From Pseudomonadota bacterium (GTDB taxonomy: Bacteria > Pseudomonadota > Alphaproteobacteria > GCA-2731375): 38,168 nucleotides of DNA. A model generated the notes under the pieces. The model was not told where the DNA came from, did no database searches, and saw nothing but the letters and a program-made list of their open reading frames with translations. Of the stretch, positions 8,501-17,279 are shown piece by piece (position 1 is the first letter of the stretch; the number at the start of each line of letters is the position of its first letter). A program made the position numbers and the translations under genes. The stretch spans positions 1 to 38,168 of the forward strand of contig JAQBYC010000036.1 of NCBI GenBank assembly GCA_027623205.1. Direction: 5' to 3'.

Positions 8501-8771
8501 TGCTGGCGCGGCCGTCTTCGGCCTGGCTGGTAATCTCGCTCACGCCCGGCAGCCCCTTGAGGGCTTCTTCCTGGCGGTTGATGATTTCCCGTTCGATCTC
8601 CGCCGGGGCGGCACCGTACCAGGTTGTTTGGATGTTCAGAACCGGGCGGCGGACATCCGGGGTCAATTGAATGGGAATAGTCTGCAAAGCCAGCAAACCG
8701 AACAACAGAATCATCAATACCGCCGCCACCACGGCGATGGGGCGTTCGATGGATACACGGATCAGGTTCAT
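5589..8771 (-). CDS. RND-family efflux permease (AcrB/HAE-like inner membrane pump)
   Basis: This is a proton-driven inner-membrane pump of 1,060 residues, the normal length for the family. The N-terminus MNLIRVSIERPIAVVAAVLM is the first membrane helix, and porter-domain signatures such as GVSEITSQ and RVNVYGG follow. The TM4 segment GMVVDAAIVVLENIYR has one Asp where AcrB has Asp-Asp. The C-terminal half repeats the fold (VVNNAILIVHQ, MSTLTSVFGMLPLVVFPGAGSELYRGLG). With the adaptor gene upstream it should form a tripartite exporter. No outer-membrane TolC-like gene is in the window. Substrates are unknown. The start lies 67 nt after the adaptor stop. Confidence 0.93.
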   Translation of the reverse strand: MNLIRVSIERPIAVVAAVLMILLFGLLALQTIPIQLTPDVRRPVLNIQTTWYGAAPAEIEREIINRQEEALKGLPGVSEITSQAEDGRASISLEFDLAQNMDRALLLVANRLDRVTGYPLEADEPTISTSSSDDNPIGWFIIGRLPGNDRPIHTFGDQVDDLVRDRLERVPGVSRVNVYGGSERELRVIVDPEKLARYGLTVPRVVQALKEANTSMSGGDVVEGKRRYVVRTEGGFTSTEQVAAVLVRSEGNGATGRIGRVTIGDIANVEFSHKSPTAYIRSLGNPTLAVNTIRDAGANVIEVMAGIHAAVRELAEVTLPAIGLTIHQVYDETVYINSAINLVQNNIVVGGLLAAIVLLLFLRSVRATLVISLAIPVSVVGAFVAMAALGRSLNVISLAGIAFSVGMVVDAAIVVLENIYRHRQAGTAPKMAAFLGAQEVWGAILVSALTTVLVFLPLLVMKLEVGQLFRDIAVAISVSVLLSLLVSVTVVPALSRRLLSENTKSLHAPLRLPVFDAAASAFSRGVMYFTHRIVRNRSLAVTVVVLLSGAGAIATWAFLPKLDYLPTGNRNLIFGVIQPPPGYNLDTTTAIAEGLEKAVRPLWASETGPVAEPGKPPKIENFFFVSLRARTIVGASAVDPDRVGELIPVLQAPIFKEPGTYGFISQRSLFGRGIGGGRSINLNVSGPDLEVVLEVARQAARLIGGALPRTQGNQLRPKPGLELGAPEIRVVPNPLLLADNGVTALELGLTVDAFNDGLRVAEVTVDGRRIDLMLAGPDGQITTTQGIGSLPVVTRSGAILPVASLADVTITAGPTEILHVERERTVTLEVKPRADLPLEAAMEILQSDVIGPLSRQGLPPAVKLRLSGTADKLTAAWDHLVVDLAVAVVIVYLVMAVLFESFLYPLIILFSVPLATAGGVLGLALLNVFSFQSLDMLTMLGFVILIGIVVNNAILIVHQTLFLVRARGMHAEEAIIEAVRNRIRPIFMSTLTSVFGMLPLVVFPGAGSELYRGLGSVVLGGLSLSAVLTLLIIPPLLSLVSAVVERGRHLDADANTQAAE

Positions 8772-8838
8772 GCGTCATCCCCAACAGGGCTATCATGCAC
8801 GACGCGATGCTGCATGATGCGGCTGGGAATGGCAACGC

Positions 8839-10005
8839 TCAAAAGCGCACAGGCTGTCCGGGAAACAGCCGCTCATTGCCACGTATGACCACCACCTCGC
8901 CCACTTGCAAACCTTTCCGCACCACAAACCGTCCCCCCACCCCTTCGCCGATCGCGATATCGCGTGCCTGGACCGCGCCCTCCACGACCACGAATACCAT
9001 ATCATTGCCGTTGCGCTTTAGAATTGCATCTTTGTGGACGGAAACGACTTTTTCCCCGGCATTGAGGGGGATGGCCACCGTGACGCTCTGATTGCTGGCC
9101 AAACGGCCCAGCAGGGCGGCTATATCGGCGGTAAAGCGGACCGCTCTGGTCCTGGTCAGGGGATTTTCCTGGGGCACCACGGCGCGGACCTTGGCCGCGA
9201 TGGTTTGATTGTTGGTCCGAACCGTGACTTCCGCGCCTGGCAATAATCCCGCCAGCCGATTAGCCGGCACTTCGGCCTCCACTTCCAGGGCACTATCGTC
9301 GATCATTGTGACGACCGGCTGCCCAACACTTAAATATGCGCCAACATCTGTATGGCGCTGGGTGACAACGCCCGAAAATGGCGCTCTGACGGTGGCGTAA
9401 CCAAGGTCGATCTCCGCCAGATGGGCGTCGGCGTCGGCCTGTAGCAATCGCGCGGAGGCTTCGGTAACCTGGCTGTTCAAGATTGCCACCTCTTGACGCA
9501 TGTCATCAAACTTGGAGGCGCGGTGGGCGGCCGACTTGTTCTTTCGCAGTTGTTCCAAGCGCTCCATTTCCATATTTTTCATCATCAGTTCCGCCTTGCG
9601 GCCGGCCAACTGGGCCCTGCGAGACGTCACCTCGGCAGCCCGCCGCTCACGCACCCAATGCAATTGCTCGCGCACAAGTACTGCCAGCACTTCGCCTTTT
9701 TTCATTCGATCACCCACGTCGGCCCGCATCTCGCCTACCGGGCCACCGACCCTCGCGGCCACGACGCCGGATTGCCGGGCCACCAGGCGTCCAATTACAG
9801 GAAAGGTTTGCAGGACATTTTCCGAGCGCACTTCGTCGACACCAACCAGGGCCGCGTTCCCGGCCGCTTTCGCCTCCGTCTTCTGGGGCGTTGTCTTCTG
9901 CGCCAAGCCTGGAGCGCCAGGGAGCAGCAGAGAGCATGTCACGATCACGACCGGAAAAAAGCCAACCGGGTACCGGCTCAAGCGGATGAATTGATGCGGT
10001 TTCAT
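8839..10005 (-). CDS. RND periplasmic adaptor (membrane fusion protein)
   Basis: This is the periplasmic adaptor linking the RND pump to an outer-membrane channel. An N-terminal signal or anchor (FFPVVIVTCSLLLPGAPGLAQ) is followed by a lipoyl-type half (GEMRADVGDRMKKGEVLAVL), a coiled-coil hairpin (about residues 105-190) and the second lipoyl half (LGYATVRAPFSGVVTQRHTDVGAYLSVGQPV). Beta-barrel and membrane-proximal domains end in RGNERLFPGQPVRF. I use the ATG at 10005 (388 aa); a GTG at 10020 is equally open. Neither has a clear ribosome binding site. It is probably the first gene of a five-gene operon running to 2310. Confidence 0.9.
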   Translation of the reverse strand: MKPHQFIRLSRYPVGFFPVVIVTCSLLLPGAPGLAQKTTPQKTEAKAAGNAALVGVDEVRSENVLQTFPVIGRLVARQSGVVAARVGGPVGEMRADVGDRMKKGEVLAVLVREQLHWVRERRAAEVTSRRAQLAGRKAELMMKNMEMERLEQLRKNKSAAHRASKFDDMRQEVAILNSQVTEASARLLQADADAHLAEIDLGYATVRAPFSGVVTQRHTDVGAYLSVGQPVVTMIDDSALEVEAEVPANRLAGLLPGAEVTVRTNNQTIAAKVRAVVPQENPLTRTRAVRFTADIAALLGRLASNQSVTVAIPLNAGEKVVSVHKDAILKRNGNDMVFVVVEGAVQARDIAIGEGVGGRFVVRKGLQVGEVVVIRGNERLFPGQPVRF

Positions 10006-10101
10006 GAATTCAGCAAACACTTCAATTGAGGATTAGGCCGCAAGGTCGCACCGTGAGTGGGGCTATTCAAGCTATCATAATTTAGCAGTTTGGATTGCGG
10101 C

Positions 10102-10120
10102 TTTTAAACGGGCTGCCCGG
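10102..10120 (-). terminator. Weak terminator-like hairpin after the PAS histidine kinase
   Basis: On the minus strand, just beyond the kinase stop, CGGG and CCCG pair around a 3-nt loop (CGGGCAGCCCG) and are followed by TTTAAAA. The stem is short, so termination would be inefficient. It separates the kinase gene from the RND adaptor gene that starts about 100 bp further on. Confidence 0.3.
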
Positions 10121-10126
10121 AAGTAT

Positions 10127-11944
10127 TCATTTAACCCGTTCAGTCGGAAAATGCAGGGTCGCGCGGGTTCCCGCGCCCAATTCCGATTTCAGTTCCAGGC
10201 TGCCGTCATGCATTTCCGCGAATGCCGTGGTGATAGCCAAGCCGAGACCCAGACCGCCATGCCGGCGGCTTGGTGCATCGTTGAGCTGGGCAAAGGATAA
10301 CCGAGCCCGCTCCAGTTCCCCTTCATCCATGCCAATACCGTTATCACGCACGAACAGGTCCAAACCGTCACCGAGCTCAAATTTGACACCGATTTCTACC
10401 TCGCCGCCGTTATCAGTGAATTTGATCGCATTCGTCAACAGATTCAGCAGCATTTGTTTGATTTTGGTTTGATCGCCGATCAGTTCGGGCAAATGGCGCG
10501 GCAGACTTTCCTTCATCACCAAACCTTTGGTGGCGGCCTGCTGGGCGATCATGGCAATGGATGATCGAATACATTCTTCCAGATCCACGATGCCTTCCGC
10601 CAATGCCACGTCGCCGGTTTCAATTCGTGACATATCCAGAATGTCGTTGATGACCACCAGCAGCTCACGGCCCGAACTGTTGATGGAATGTAAAAAATCA
10701 CGACTGTCTTCGCCTGAAAATTGACCGTCACCGTGGTTGCTCAACAACTCGGAAAAGCCGATGATGGTATTCAACGGCGTGCGCAATTCATGGCTGACAA
10801 TGGCCAGAAACTGGGTCTTGGCGCGGTTCGCGATTTCCGCTGCATCCTTGGCCTGGGACATTTCCACTTCCGCCCGTTTTCGGGCGGTAATATCGGACAC
10901 CGAACCGGCAATGCGGTAGGCATGACCGGTGGAATCGCGCAAAGCCAGGGCCCGGTCAGCGATCCAGCGCAGTTCACCGTTCATATGAATGACCCGGTAT
11001 TCCATATTGAACACTTGGCTGTCGCCGTCTAAATGTTCCTGCCAGTGTTGGTGATAGCTGTGCTGATCATCGGGATGGATCACGGCTATCCAGTCTCCCC
11101 GCCGGAAACCGGCAGCTTCGCATTGCGCGCCAATAAGGGATAGCACCCGGGGCGAAATATAAAAGCGGCCGGTACGCATGTCCATGTCCCACAGGCCCTC
11201 GTTCGAGGCCAAGGAGACCAGGGCATAGCGTTCCTGGCTATCGCGCAAGTCCCGCTCCCTGGTTTTCAAGGTTGTGACATCGCGGACCAGGGTCAGGGTG
11301 CCGCCGCCATCGCACAGAGAATCCACAAACTCATAGTCGCGGCCGTCGATTTCACGCTGTTCGCCGATATCACCAATCCAATGGTGTTGCCGACGCTTTT
11401 CTAACCAGATAGACGCGGCGGCAGTGGGGATATAGGCCGCGTCAAGTTCCGCAATCAACAAATCGTCGAAATGCGCGCCGGGGCGCAGATCGCTCTCAAT
11501 ACGGGAAAAGATGCGGCGATAGGCTTGGTTGCACAGGACCAATCGATCATCCTCATCCCACAGGGCGATGCCTTCGGGCAAATGATCCACCATTGCATGA
11601 AACAACTTGGCCCTTGGTGCGACTTCCGCCGCAATCGCGGATGCCGCCATATGCAGAATTGCCCGGCGCATGGCCAAGGCGGAGGTTGCGGAGAGCGCTA
11701 GCCCGATCACGGCAAATGAGATCAATACTGGCGAGGACATTGAAAAACCCGAGATCGGATGGACCGCGGTTGTTATCAGTGCCGTAAGCCCGCCCACGAG
11801 GACAAAGATCAGCAAAGCCACGATTGATGCAAAGGTAGCTGCGCGATCGGGCGTCGTCCCGAGATGATCCAATTTGAAAGCGTGGCCTACAGCGATGCTG
11901 GGTTGTCCATCGCCGGAGTCATGCCGTATTGCCATGCTCGCCAT
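10127..11944 (-). CDS. Membrane-bound PAS sensor histidine kinase
   Basis: The order of domains is two N-terminal membrane helices ([20 protein letters not shown] and [20 protein letters not shown]), a PAS domain ([19 protein letters not shown]), a second PAS/PAC unit ([19 protein letters not shown] to [16 protein letters not shown]) and a HisKA dimerisation domain. The phospho-acceptor is SHELRTPLN, His385. An HATPase domain follows with [12 protein letters not shown] and GGLGLGLAI. There is no receiver domain and no adjacent response regulator, so it is an orphan kinase. I chose the ATG at 11944 because GAGGA precedes it by about 9 nt; an ATG at 11980 is also open. Divergent from the YedK-like gene. 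The signal and target are unknown. Confidence 0.88.
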   Translation of the reverse strand: MASMAIRHDSGDGQPSIAVGHAFKLDHLGTTPDRAATFASIVALLIFVLVGGLTALITTAVHPISGFSMSSPVLISFAVIGLALSATSALAMRRAILHMAASAIAAEVAPRAKLFHAMVDHLPEGIALWDEDDRLVLCNQAYRRIFSRIESDLRPGAHFDDLLIAELDAAYIPTAAASIWLEKRRQHHWIGDIGEQREIDGRDYEFVDSLCDGGGTLTLVRDVTTLKTRERDLRDSQERYALVSLASNEGLWDMDMRTGRFYISPRVLSLIGAQCEAAGFRRGDWIAVIHPDDQHSYHQHWQEHLDGDSQVFNMEYRVIHMNGELRWIADRALALRDSTGHAYRIAGSVSDITARKRAEVEMSQAKDAAEIANRAKTQFLAIVSHELRTPLNTIIGFSELLSNHGDGQFSGEDSRDFLHSINSSGRELLVVINDILDMSRIETGDVALAEGIVDLEECIRSSIAMIAQQAATKGLVMKESLPRHLPELIGDQTKIKQMLLNLLTNAIKFTDNGGEVEIGVKFELGDGLDLFVRDNGIGMDEGELERARLSFAQLNDAPSRRHGGLGLGLAITTAFAEMHDGSLELKSELGAGTRATLHFPTERVK

Positions 11945-12122
11945 ATACAATCGTCCTCGACACGCGGGGCGGTCGTCCATCAATGCAGACGCACTGAAAT
12001 CCTCAAAAAATGTTCATCCTTGCGGGGGTCTTTGTGACAAAATAAAGCGAATAAACTGCTAACGGTTATTAACAATGCGCTATAACCGACGGGCCTTATT
12101 GTGATTGTGTTAAACTTTAAAC

Positions 12123-12824
12123 ATGTGCGGCCGTTATAGCTTGACCTCGCCCGAAGACGCCATGCGCCTGTTGTTTGATCTACCGGCAGGGGTTACCGGC
12201 GCTTGGGCACAACCGCGCTTCAATATTGCGCCGAGCCAAACCGCGCCAGTGGTGCGCTGCGGCGCTGATGGCCTAGGGCAGGAACTGGTGGGCATGACCT
12301 GGGGCTTGATCCCTGGTTGGAGCCAGGGTCCAGGCAGCCGCGGCGCGGGTCAAATCAATGCGCGCAGCGAAACAGCGATGGAAAAGCCGACCTTTCGCGC
12401 GGCCTGCCGTCTGCGCCGCTGTCTGGTACCCAGCGACGGGTTCTATGAGTGGCAAAAAATCGAGGGCGGCAAACAGCCCTACTGGATCAGCCGGATCGAT
12501 GGCGCGCCCTTTGCCTTCGCGGGGCTGTGGGAAACCTGGTCGGCCGGCCAGGCGGGGGAAATCGTCAGTTTTGCAATTCTGACGACGGCGGCGGCGCCAG
12601 CGTTGCGTTCGATCCATCACCGCATGCCGGTGATCATGCGGGAAAAAGATTACGCTGCCTGGCTGAACCCGGACCGCACCCCGCCGCCGGAATTGTTCGC
12701 GCCGGAGCAGGCGCCGCGCATGCAGGCCCACCCCGTATCACACCGGGTCAACAGTCCGCGCAACGATGATGCCGGCTGCCTGCAAGCCGCCCCTAAAACA
12801 CCGATCCAAGGCCGTCTGTTTTGA
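12123..12824 (+). CDS. YedK/HMCES-type (SRAP) abasic-site crosslinking protein
   Basis: SRAP proteins trap abasic sites in single-stranded DNA through a thiazolidine bond to their Cys2, protecting them during replication. Here the start MCGRYS leaves Cys2 at the N-terminus after Met removal. The other conserved residues are visible as Asn79 (QINARSET), Glu109 (GFYEW) and His165 (SIHHRMPV). The length, 233 aa, is normal. Because Cys2 must be N-terminal, the ATG at 12123 is fixed. It has no Shine-Dalgarno sequence, only AT-rich DNA (TTAAACTTTAAAC), so a leaderless transcript is possible. Convergent with the MFS gene, with a single base between the stop codons. Confidence 0.93.
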   Translation: MCGRYSLTSPEDAMRLLFDLPAGVTGAWAQPRFNIAPSQTAPVVRCGADGLGQELVGMTWGLIPGWSQGPGSRGAGQINARSETAMEKPTFRAACRLRRCLVPSDGFYEWQKIEGGKQPYWISRIDGAPFAFAGLWETWSAGQAGEIVSFAILTTAAAPALRSIHHRMPVIMREKDYAAWLNPDRTPPPELFAPEQAPRMQAHPVSHRVNSPRNDDAGCLQAAPKTPIQGRLF

Positions 12825-12825
12825 G

Positions 12826-14046
12826 CTATTCGATGCCCAGGCGCCGCTCAACGACGCCCAGCCGGATCGCCAGACCAACGCCTAGAATGCTGCAAACCGC
12901 CAATAACCAATAAGTCCCGGCCCAACCGCCAAAACCAGCAATCATGATGGCCATGGCCGGCGGCCCGGCCAAACTGCCAATGTTGGCCCCCTGAACGACG
13001 ATGCCGTTGACAGTACCGATCATGGCGGGACGGGGCGCGTGGACGGCTGTCCCGGCCAGGATGGCGGCCGGCAACAGGCCGCCAAAAAAATTGAAGGCAA
13101 AGGCCAGCGGCAGCTTCCAGAGCACCAGCATGGTAGCGGAAAATATTCCGGCGCCGCATATCAGCATCATGACAAAAGCCAGCAATATCAACCACCAGCG
13201 GCGGACCCCGCGATGCAGCAGCAGCGCCGCTGACAAATTGCCCAGCGCGTTGCCGCCGACCACCAGCGCTGTCGCCGCGCCGGCCCGGCCCGGCGTATGG
13301 GCCAAGACCTCGATCAAATAGGTTGGCAACCAGGAGGCGACGGCAAAGAACTGCACCGCGTACAGGAGGAAACAAAGGCTCATCAGCACAGGCCCTGTAC
13401 GACAAACCGCTTGGCCCAGGGTGCGCCAGGACAATGCTGGCTCAACATGAGGTGTCTGTGGCCAGCGTTTCACCCCGGTAAACCAGGCAACGGCCAGAAA
13501 ACAGAGCACGGCCAGTCCGGCGGCGGCCAGCCAGACTCCCTGCCAGCCGAAACGGGACGCCATGGGCGGCGCGCCCAACAACGCCAGCGCCATGCCGATC
13601 GGCATGTAACTGCCCCACGCGCCCATGGCCAGATTGCGCTGGCGCAGGGCGGTGGCAGCCACAATCAAGCGTGGCGCGGTCACCACGCAGGACAGGAATG
13701 CGACGCTCTCAATAATCCGAAAGGACAACAACCATGCCGCATCTGGTGCCATGGCCCCACCGAACCCGGCGAGGGCCATGCCCCCGAGCCCAGCCAATAG
13801 CATCCGTCGGGCGCCCAATTTATCTGCCATGGCGCCACCCATTACCCCGAACAGCGCACCGGTAAGATTAAACAGCGAGACCAACCAGCCGGCGGCCAAC
13901 AGTGACAATTCCAACTCCGCCTGCAACAGAATAATCAGGGGCGGTACCTTGCCGACCTGGACGGCGGCTACGATACCGGCGGCGATCGCGATTGCGACAA
14001 CGCCCCAACGGTTTTGCCCGAAGCACGCCGGACCGGCTTGGCCCAA
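12826..14046 (-). CDS. MFS transporter (CynX/NimT-like)
   Basis: The 406-residue protein is almost entirely hydrophobic, with about 12 predicted membrane helices. It has an MFS loop 2-3 motif (GGAMADKLGARRMLL) and a second-half start (VLMSLCFLLYAVQFFAVASWLPTYL) that recall the cyanate/nitroimidazole (CynX/NimT) transporters. The substrate is unknown. The only sensible start is a TTG at 14046, one base after the TAA stop of the GlcD-like gene. This implies translational coupling with the upstream gene, and co-expression with the FAD enzyme suggests a carboxylate or amino-acid-like substrate (inference). Confidence 0.85.
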   Translation of the reverse strand: MGQAGPACFGQNRWGVVAIAIAAGIVAAVQVGKVPPLIILLQAELELSLLAAGWLVSLFNLTGALFGVMGGAMADKLGARRMLLAGLGGMALAGFGGAMAPDAAWLLSFRIIESVAFLSCVVTAPRLIVAATALRQRNLAMGAWGSYMPIGMALALLGAPPMASRFGWQGVWLAAAGLAVLCFLAVAWFTGVKRWPQTPHVEPALSWRTLGQAVCRTGPVLMSLCFLLYAVQFFAVASWLPTYLIEVLAHTPGRAGAATALVVGGNALGNLSAALLLHRGVRRWWLILLAFVMMLICGAGIFSATMLVLWKLPLAFAFNFFGGLLPAAILAGTAVHAPRPAMIGTVNGIVVQGANIGSLAGPPAMAIMIAGFGGWAGTYWLLAVCSILGVGLAIRLGVVERRLGIE

Positions 14047-14047
14047 G

Positions 14048-15499
14048 TTAGACCACCTTGCCCGGATTCATGATGTTGTTCGGGTCCAAGGCCATTTTAA
14101 CCGTCCGCATCAGGTCCATTTCGACACTTGATTTGTAGTGCCTGGCTTCCTCGCGGCGCAGCCGGCCCAGGCCATGTTCGGCGCTGATGGAGCCCTTCAG
14201 GTCCGTGATCAGATCATGGACGATACGGTTGATGGCGCCATATTCCGCCCCGAATCCCGCACCGTCATCGCCCAGTGGTTGCGCCGGATTGTAATGAATA
14301 TTGCCGTCGCCAATATGACCAAAAGCAACGCAGCGGACGCCGGGGTAGGCCGCCGCCAGCGCCAGATCAGCCCGTTCAATAAATTCCGCGATCCGCGACA
14401 GGGGCACCGAGACGTCGTGTTTTACCGATTGGCCTTCATAATTTTGCGCTTCGGGGATCGACTCGCGAATTTTCCATAGCGCCCTGGCCTGCGCCTGATT
14501 GCCAGCCAACACCGCGTCCAGTACGTCTTCTTGCTCCAGGCCGTCGGTCAAAATTGCTTCGACCGCGGCGCGCAGGCTGTCCGGCGCGCCCTGGCCGGAC
14601 ACCTCCATCAGCACGTACCAGGGATAGGCATTGCTCAGGGGATCGGTTACATCGGGAATGTGCTGCAGGACGAAATCGATGGCCCGGCGCTGGATCAACT
14701 CGAACGCCGTGACCTGTTCGCCGATTGTTTCGGTGGCGCGGCTCAACAGTGCCAAGGCCGCCCTTGGACCGGGCACCGCGACCAGCGCTGTCTGCACTTC
14801 TGTCGGCTTGGGAAACAGCTTCAGCACCGCCGCGGTGATCATCCCCAGAGTGCCTTCGGCGCCGACGAAAAGCTGTTTCAGGTCATAGCCCGTATTATCC
14901 TTGCGCAGACCACGCAGGCCATGCCAGATCCGACCGTCAGGCAAAACCACTTCCAAACCAAGCACCAGATTGCGGGCGTTGCCATAACGCAGGACCTGGG
15001 TACCGCCCGCATTGGTGGAAAGATTGCCGCCGATCTGACAGGAGCCTTCCGCGGCCAGGGATAAAGGAAACAGGCGGTCCGCGTCCGACGCCGCCACTTG
15101 CAGATCGGCCAGGATACAACCGGCCTCGACCGTCATGGTGTTATTTAATGTGTCGATCTCGCGAACTTTGTTCATGCGTGAAGTGGAGATGATGATTTCG
15201 GTGCCACCGGCGTGCGGCTGACCGCCGCCCGTCAAACCCGTATTGCCGCCTTGGGGCACGATCGGCGTGCGGCTTTCCGCGCATATGGCGACCACGGCGG
15301 CCACTTCGTCCACATTAGCCGGTTTTACCACCATGGGCACCCAACCATGCCAATTATCGCGCCAGGACTGGCAATGGGGCGCAATTTCAGCGGGATCGAT
15401 GGTGTAACCCTTTGGACCGACGGCCGCCTTTATCCGCTCCAGAACCGCCGCGTCAACGGCGTTTGGCCGGGTCTTCGCATCTTTGTCATTCGCTTTCAT
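14048..15499 (-). CDS. GlcD/DLD-type FAD-linked 2-hydroxyacid dehydrogenase
   Basis: This is an FAD-binding PCMH-fold oxidoreductase of the glycolate oxidase subunit / D-lactate / D-2-hydroxyglutarate dehydrogenase group, 483 aa. The FAD domain shows PIVPQGGNTGLTGGGQP and GSCQIGGNLSTNAGGTQVLRYGN. The C-terminal domain has the metal and substrate histidines in FGHIGDGNIHYN and the late ISAEHGLGRLRREE and ALDPNNIMNPGKV. It should oxidise a D-2-hydroxy acid to a 2-oxo acid, with electrons passed to an external acceptor. I chose the ATG at 15499, where the family-like N-terminus begins; the frame is open to 15661. It lies 37 nt after sua5, a pairing I have seen in alphaproteobacteria. Confidence 0.9.
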   Translation of the reverse strand: MKANDKDAKTRPNAVDAAVLERIKAAVGPKGYTIDPAEIAPHCQSWRDNWHGWVPMVVKPANVDEVAAVVAICAESRTPIVPQGGNTGLTGGGQPHAGGTEIIISTSRMNKVREIDTLNNTMTVEAGCILADLQVAASDADRLFPLSLAAEGSCQIGGNLSTNAGGTQVLRYGNARNLVLGLEVVLPDGRIWHGLRGLRKDNTGYDLKQLFVGAEGTLGMITAAVLKLFPKPTEVQTALVAVPGPRAALALLSRATETIGEQVTAFELIQRRAIDFVLQHIPDVTDPLSNAYPWYVLMEVSGQGAPDSLRAAVEAILTDGLEQEDVLDAVLAGNQAQARALWKIRESIPEAQNYEGQSVKHDVSVPLSRIAEFIERADLALAAAYPGVRCVAFGHIGDGNIHYNPAQPLGDDGAGFGAEYGAINRIVHDLITDLKGSISAEHGLGRLRREEARHYKSSVEMDLMRTVKMALDPNNIMNPGKVV

Positions 15500-15536
15500 G
15501 GGGTTGGTGTAACGCGTTTCCGGCCAGGCAACAAGA

Positions 15537-16484
15537 TCAGATCCGTGGCGCCGCGGCCCGCTGCAAACGGTCATTGATGGCCCGACCCAGGCCGTGATCG
15601 GGGATTGGCGCCACGGCAATGGTCTCGCCGGGGCCAAGGTCCAGTCGCCGCAGCATGGCAAACAGCCTGGCTGCCGCCTCGATCAAATCGCCGCTTGGGC
15701 TGAGGTTATGCTCAGCAGTGCTGCCGGGGCCAAAACCCAAGAGAATTTCTCCGGGCGCCGCTTCCCGCGCATTCAGACGAAGGGGTTTGTCCGGCGCATA
15801 ATGGCTTGTCAATTGGCCCGGCGCGCTGGGCGCCGCCGGTGCCGCCACCGCCACCTCCACCGCGCCGACCACGACCCGCAATTGCTCTACCGCTATGCCG
15901 CCCGGCCGCAACAACACGGGCCGTTCCCGATGAAATCCCACGACAGTACTCTCCAGGCCAATATCACATGGCCCGCCGTCCAGAATCAGGGCCACTTCGT
16001 CACCCAGCTCCAGCGCCACATGCGCCGCCGTAGTGGGGCTGATACGGCCGGAACGATTGGCGGAGGGGGCGGCGATGGGCCGGCCGGTCGCCGCCAAAAG
16101 AGCATGCGCGGCAGGATGGCTCGGCACTCGCAAGGCAACGCTGTTCAACCCGGCGCAGGCAATATGGGCGATGGCGCAATGCTCGCGGCGGGGCAACACC
16201 AGGGTCAGGGCGCCGGGCCAAAAAGCCTGTGCCAAAGCGCGGGCGGCCTCGTTCCAAAGAGCAAATGCCTCGACCGACCCGGCATCGGCCAAATGAGAGA
16301 TCAGGGGATTGAAAGCCGGACGTTGCTTGGCCCCGAATATGGCAGCCACCGCCGGCCCGCTGGTGGCGTCCGCGCCCAGGCCATAAACCGTTTCCGTTGG
16401 AAAGGCGACCAGTTGCCCCGCCAGCAGCAATTCAGCCGCCCTGATTATATCTTCTGGCCGATCGGCGCGGCCCTTGATTGCCAT
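15537..16484 (-). CDS. L-threonylcarbamoyladenylate synthase (Sua5/YwlC type)
   Basis: The enzyme makes threonylcarbamoyl-AMP from threonine, bicarbonate and ATP, the first step of t6A37 tRNA modification. The YrdC domain (about 1-185) has VAFPTETVYGLGADATS, AIFGAKQRPAFNPL with the conserved KxR, and the SxN motif in APSANRSGRISPTTAAHV. The Sua5 C-terminal domain follows (about 195-315; GQLTSHYAPDKP). At 315 aa it is a full Sua5 rather than a short TsaC. The ATG at 16484 is 3 nt after the previous stop, so it sits inside the five-gene minus-strand cluster. Confidence 0.93.
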   Translation of the reverse strand: MAIKGRADRPEDIIRAAELLLAGQLVAFPTETVYGLGADATSGPAVAAIFGAKQRPAFNPLISHLADAGSVEAFALWNEAARALAQAFWPGALTLVLPRREHCAIAHIACAGLNSVALRVPSHPAAHALLAATGRPIAAPSANRSGRISPTTAAHVALELGDEVALILDGGPCDIGLESTVVGFHRERPVLLRPGGIAVEQLRVVVGAVEVAVAAPAAPSAPGQLTSHYAPDKPLRLNAREAAPGEILLGFGPGSTAEHNLSPSGDLIEAAARLFAMLRRLDLGPGETIAVAPIPDHGLGRAINDRLQRAAAPRI

Positions 16485-16487
16485 GTG

Positions 16488-17279
16488 CTAACGCACCAAA
16501 TCCGTGATCCGGCCCAGAGAGCAAATCGACCCGGCCGCCTTGGCCACCATCAACTCGGTGCTGTCGCGGCAAAAAATATCAACGCTGTCTTCCCAGAAGA
16601 TCGGGCTGCGGAAATCCGCCGCGATATTGATCGTCTTAGGTACACCATCCAAGGCTAGGGACTCCATCATCCAGGTCAGGGACATCAGGCCCTGGGCCAC
16701 GGGTGCCGGCAAGCCGACGGCCGCCGCCTCCTTCGGGTCGAAATGCACAAGGTAGCCGGGAAATTCAAAGCTGTATTCACCGACTAATTCGGGTCGCAGC
16801 GTCTTGTGGCCGACCTTGGTGAAACCCGCGGCATCGGCCACGACCGGCTTGCCAGCGCCCGATGCGCGCATGGCGGCGGGGTCCACCTGAAACGAAATCA
16901 ATTCTCCGGTAACGGGAATGCTGCCGTTTGGCCGCCGAAAATCGAAGGCATAGATCACAATATTACCTTTGGCCGTGGCACGGATGGAACCGATCCGGCC
17001 TTTCAGGGTCAAAGGCTCGCCTAAATAAACAGGTTCGTGTTGCTGCATGCGCTGGCCGGCGTGCAGGCCGTCGACCGCCTGGGTTTTCAGATACGCAGTG
17101 GCGAGAATCGTGTCGTTGGCCAAGATCGAAAGATCGACCATATCGCCGAAAAGGCCGCGGGCGACCTCCGCCGCCGCATGATAGCGGGCCTGCCGCTCGG
17201 CCGTGACCACCGTCGACCAGTCCTGCAGCACCATGCCGACGACACGTTCTGCCGCAACTTTGTCCGCCGGTTCGTTCAT
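16488..17279 (-). CDS. MaoC-like double-hotdog protein, paralogue B
   Basis: The 263-residue protein is a tandem hotdog protein related to MaoC-type acyl-CoA dehydratases. Features include YLGEPLTLKGRIGSI in the first half and, in the second, YLVHFDPKEAAAVGLPAPVAQGLMSL, the recognisable hydratase-2-like strand and helix. The catalytic D-x-N-P-x-H motif appears altered. The His is present, but Pro or Gly replaces the usual Asp, so enzymatic hydration is doubtful. Its ATG overlaps the stop of the paralogue upstream as ATGA, so the two are probably translated together and may form a heteromer. Substrate and role are unknown. Confidence 0.7.
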   Translation of the reverse strand: MNEPADKVAAERVVGMVLQDWSTVVTAERQARYHAAAEVARGLFGDMVDLSILANDTILATAYLKTQAVDGLHAGQRMQQHEPVYLGEPLTLKGRIGSIRATAKGNIVIYAFDFRRPNGSIPVTGELISFQVDPAAMRASGAGKPVVADAAGFTKVGHKTLRPELVGEYSFEFPGYLVHFDPKEAAAVGLPAPVAQGLMSLTWMMESLALDGVPKTINIAADFRSPIFWEDSVDIFCRDSTELMVAKAAGSICSLGRITDLVR

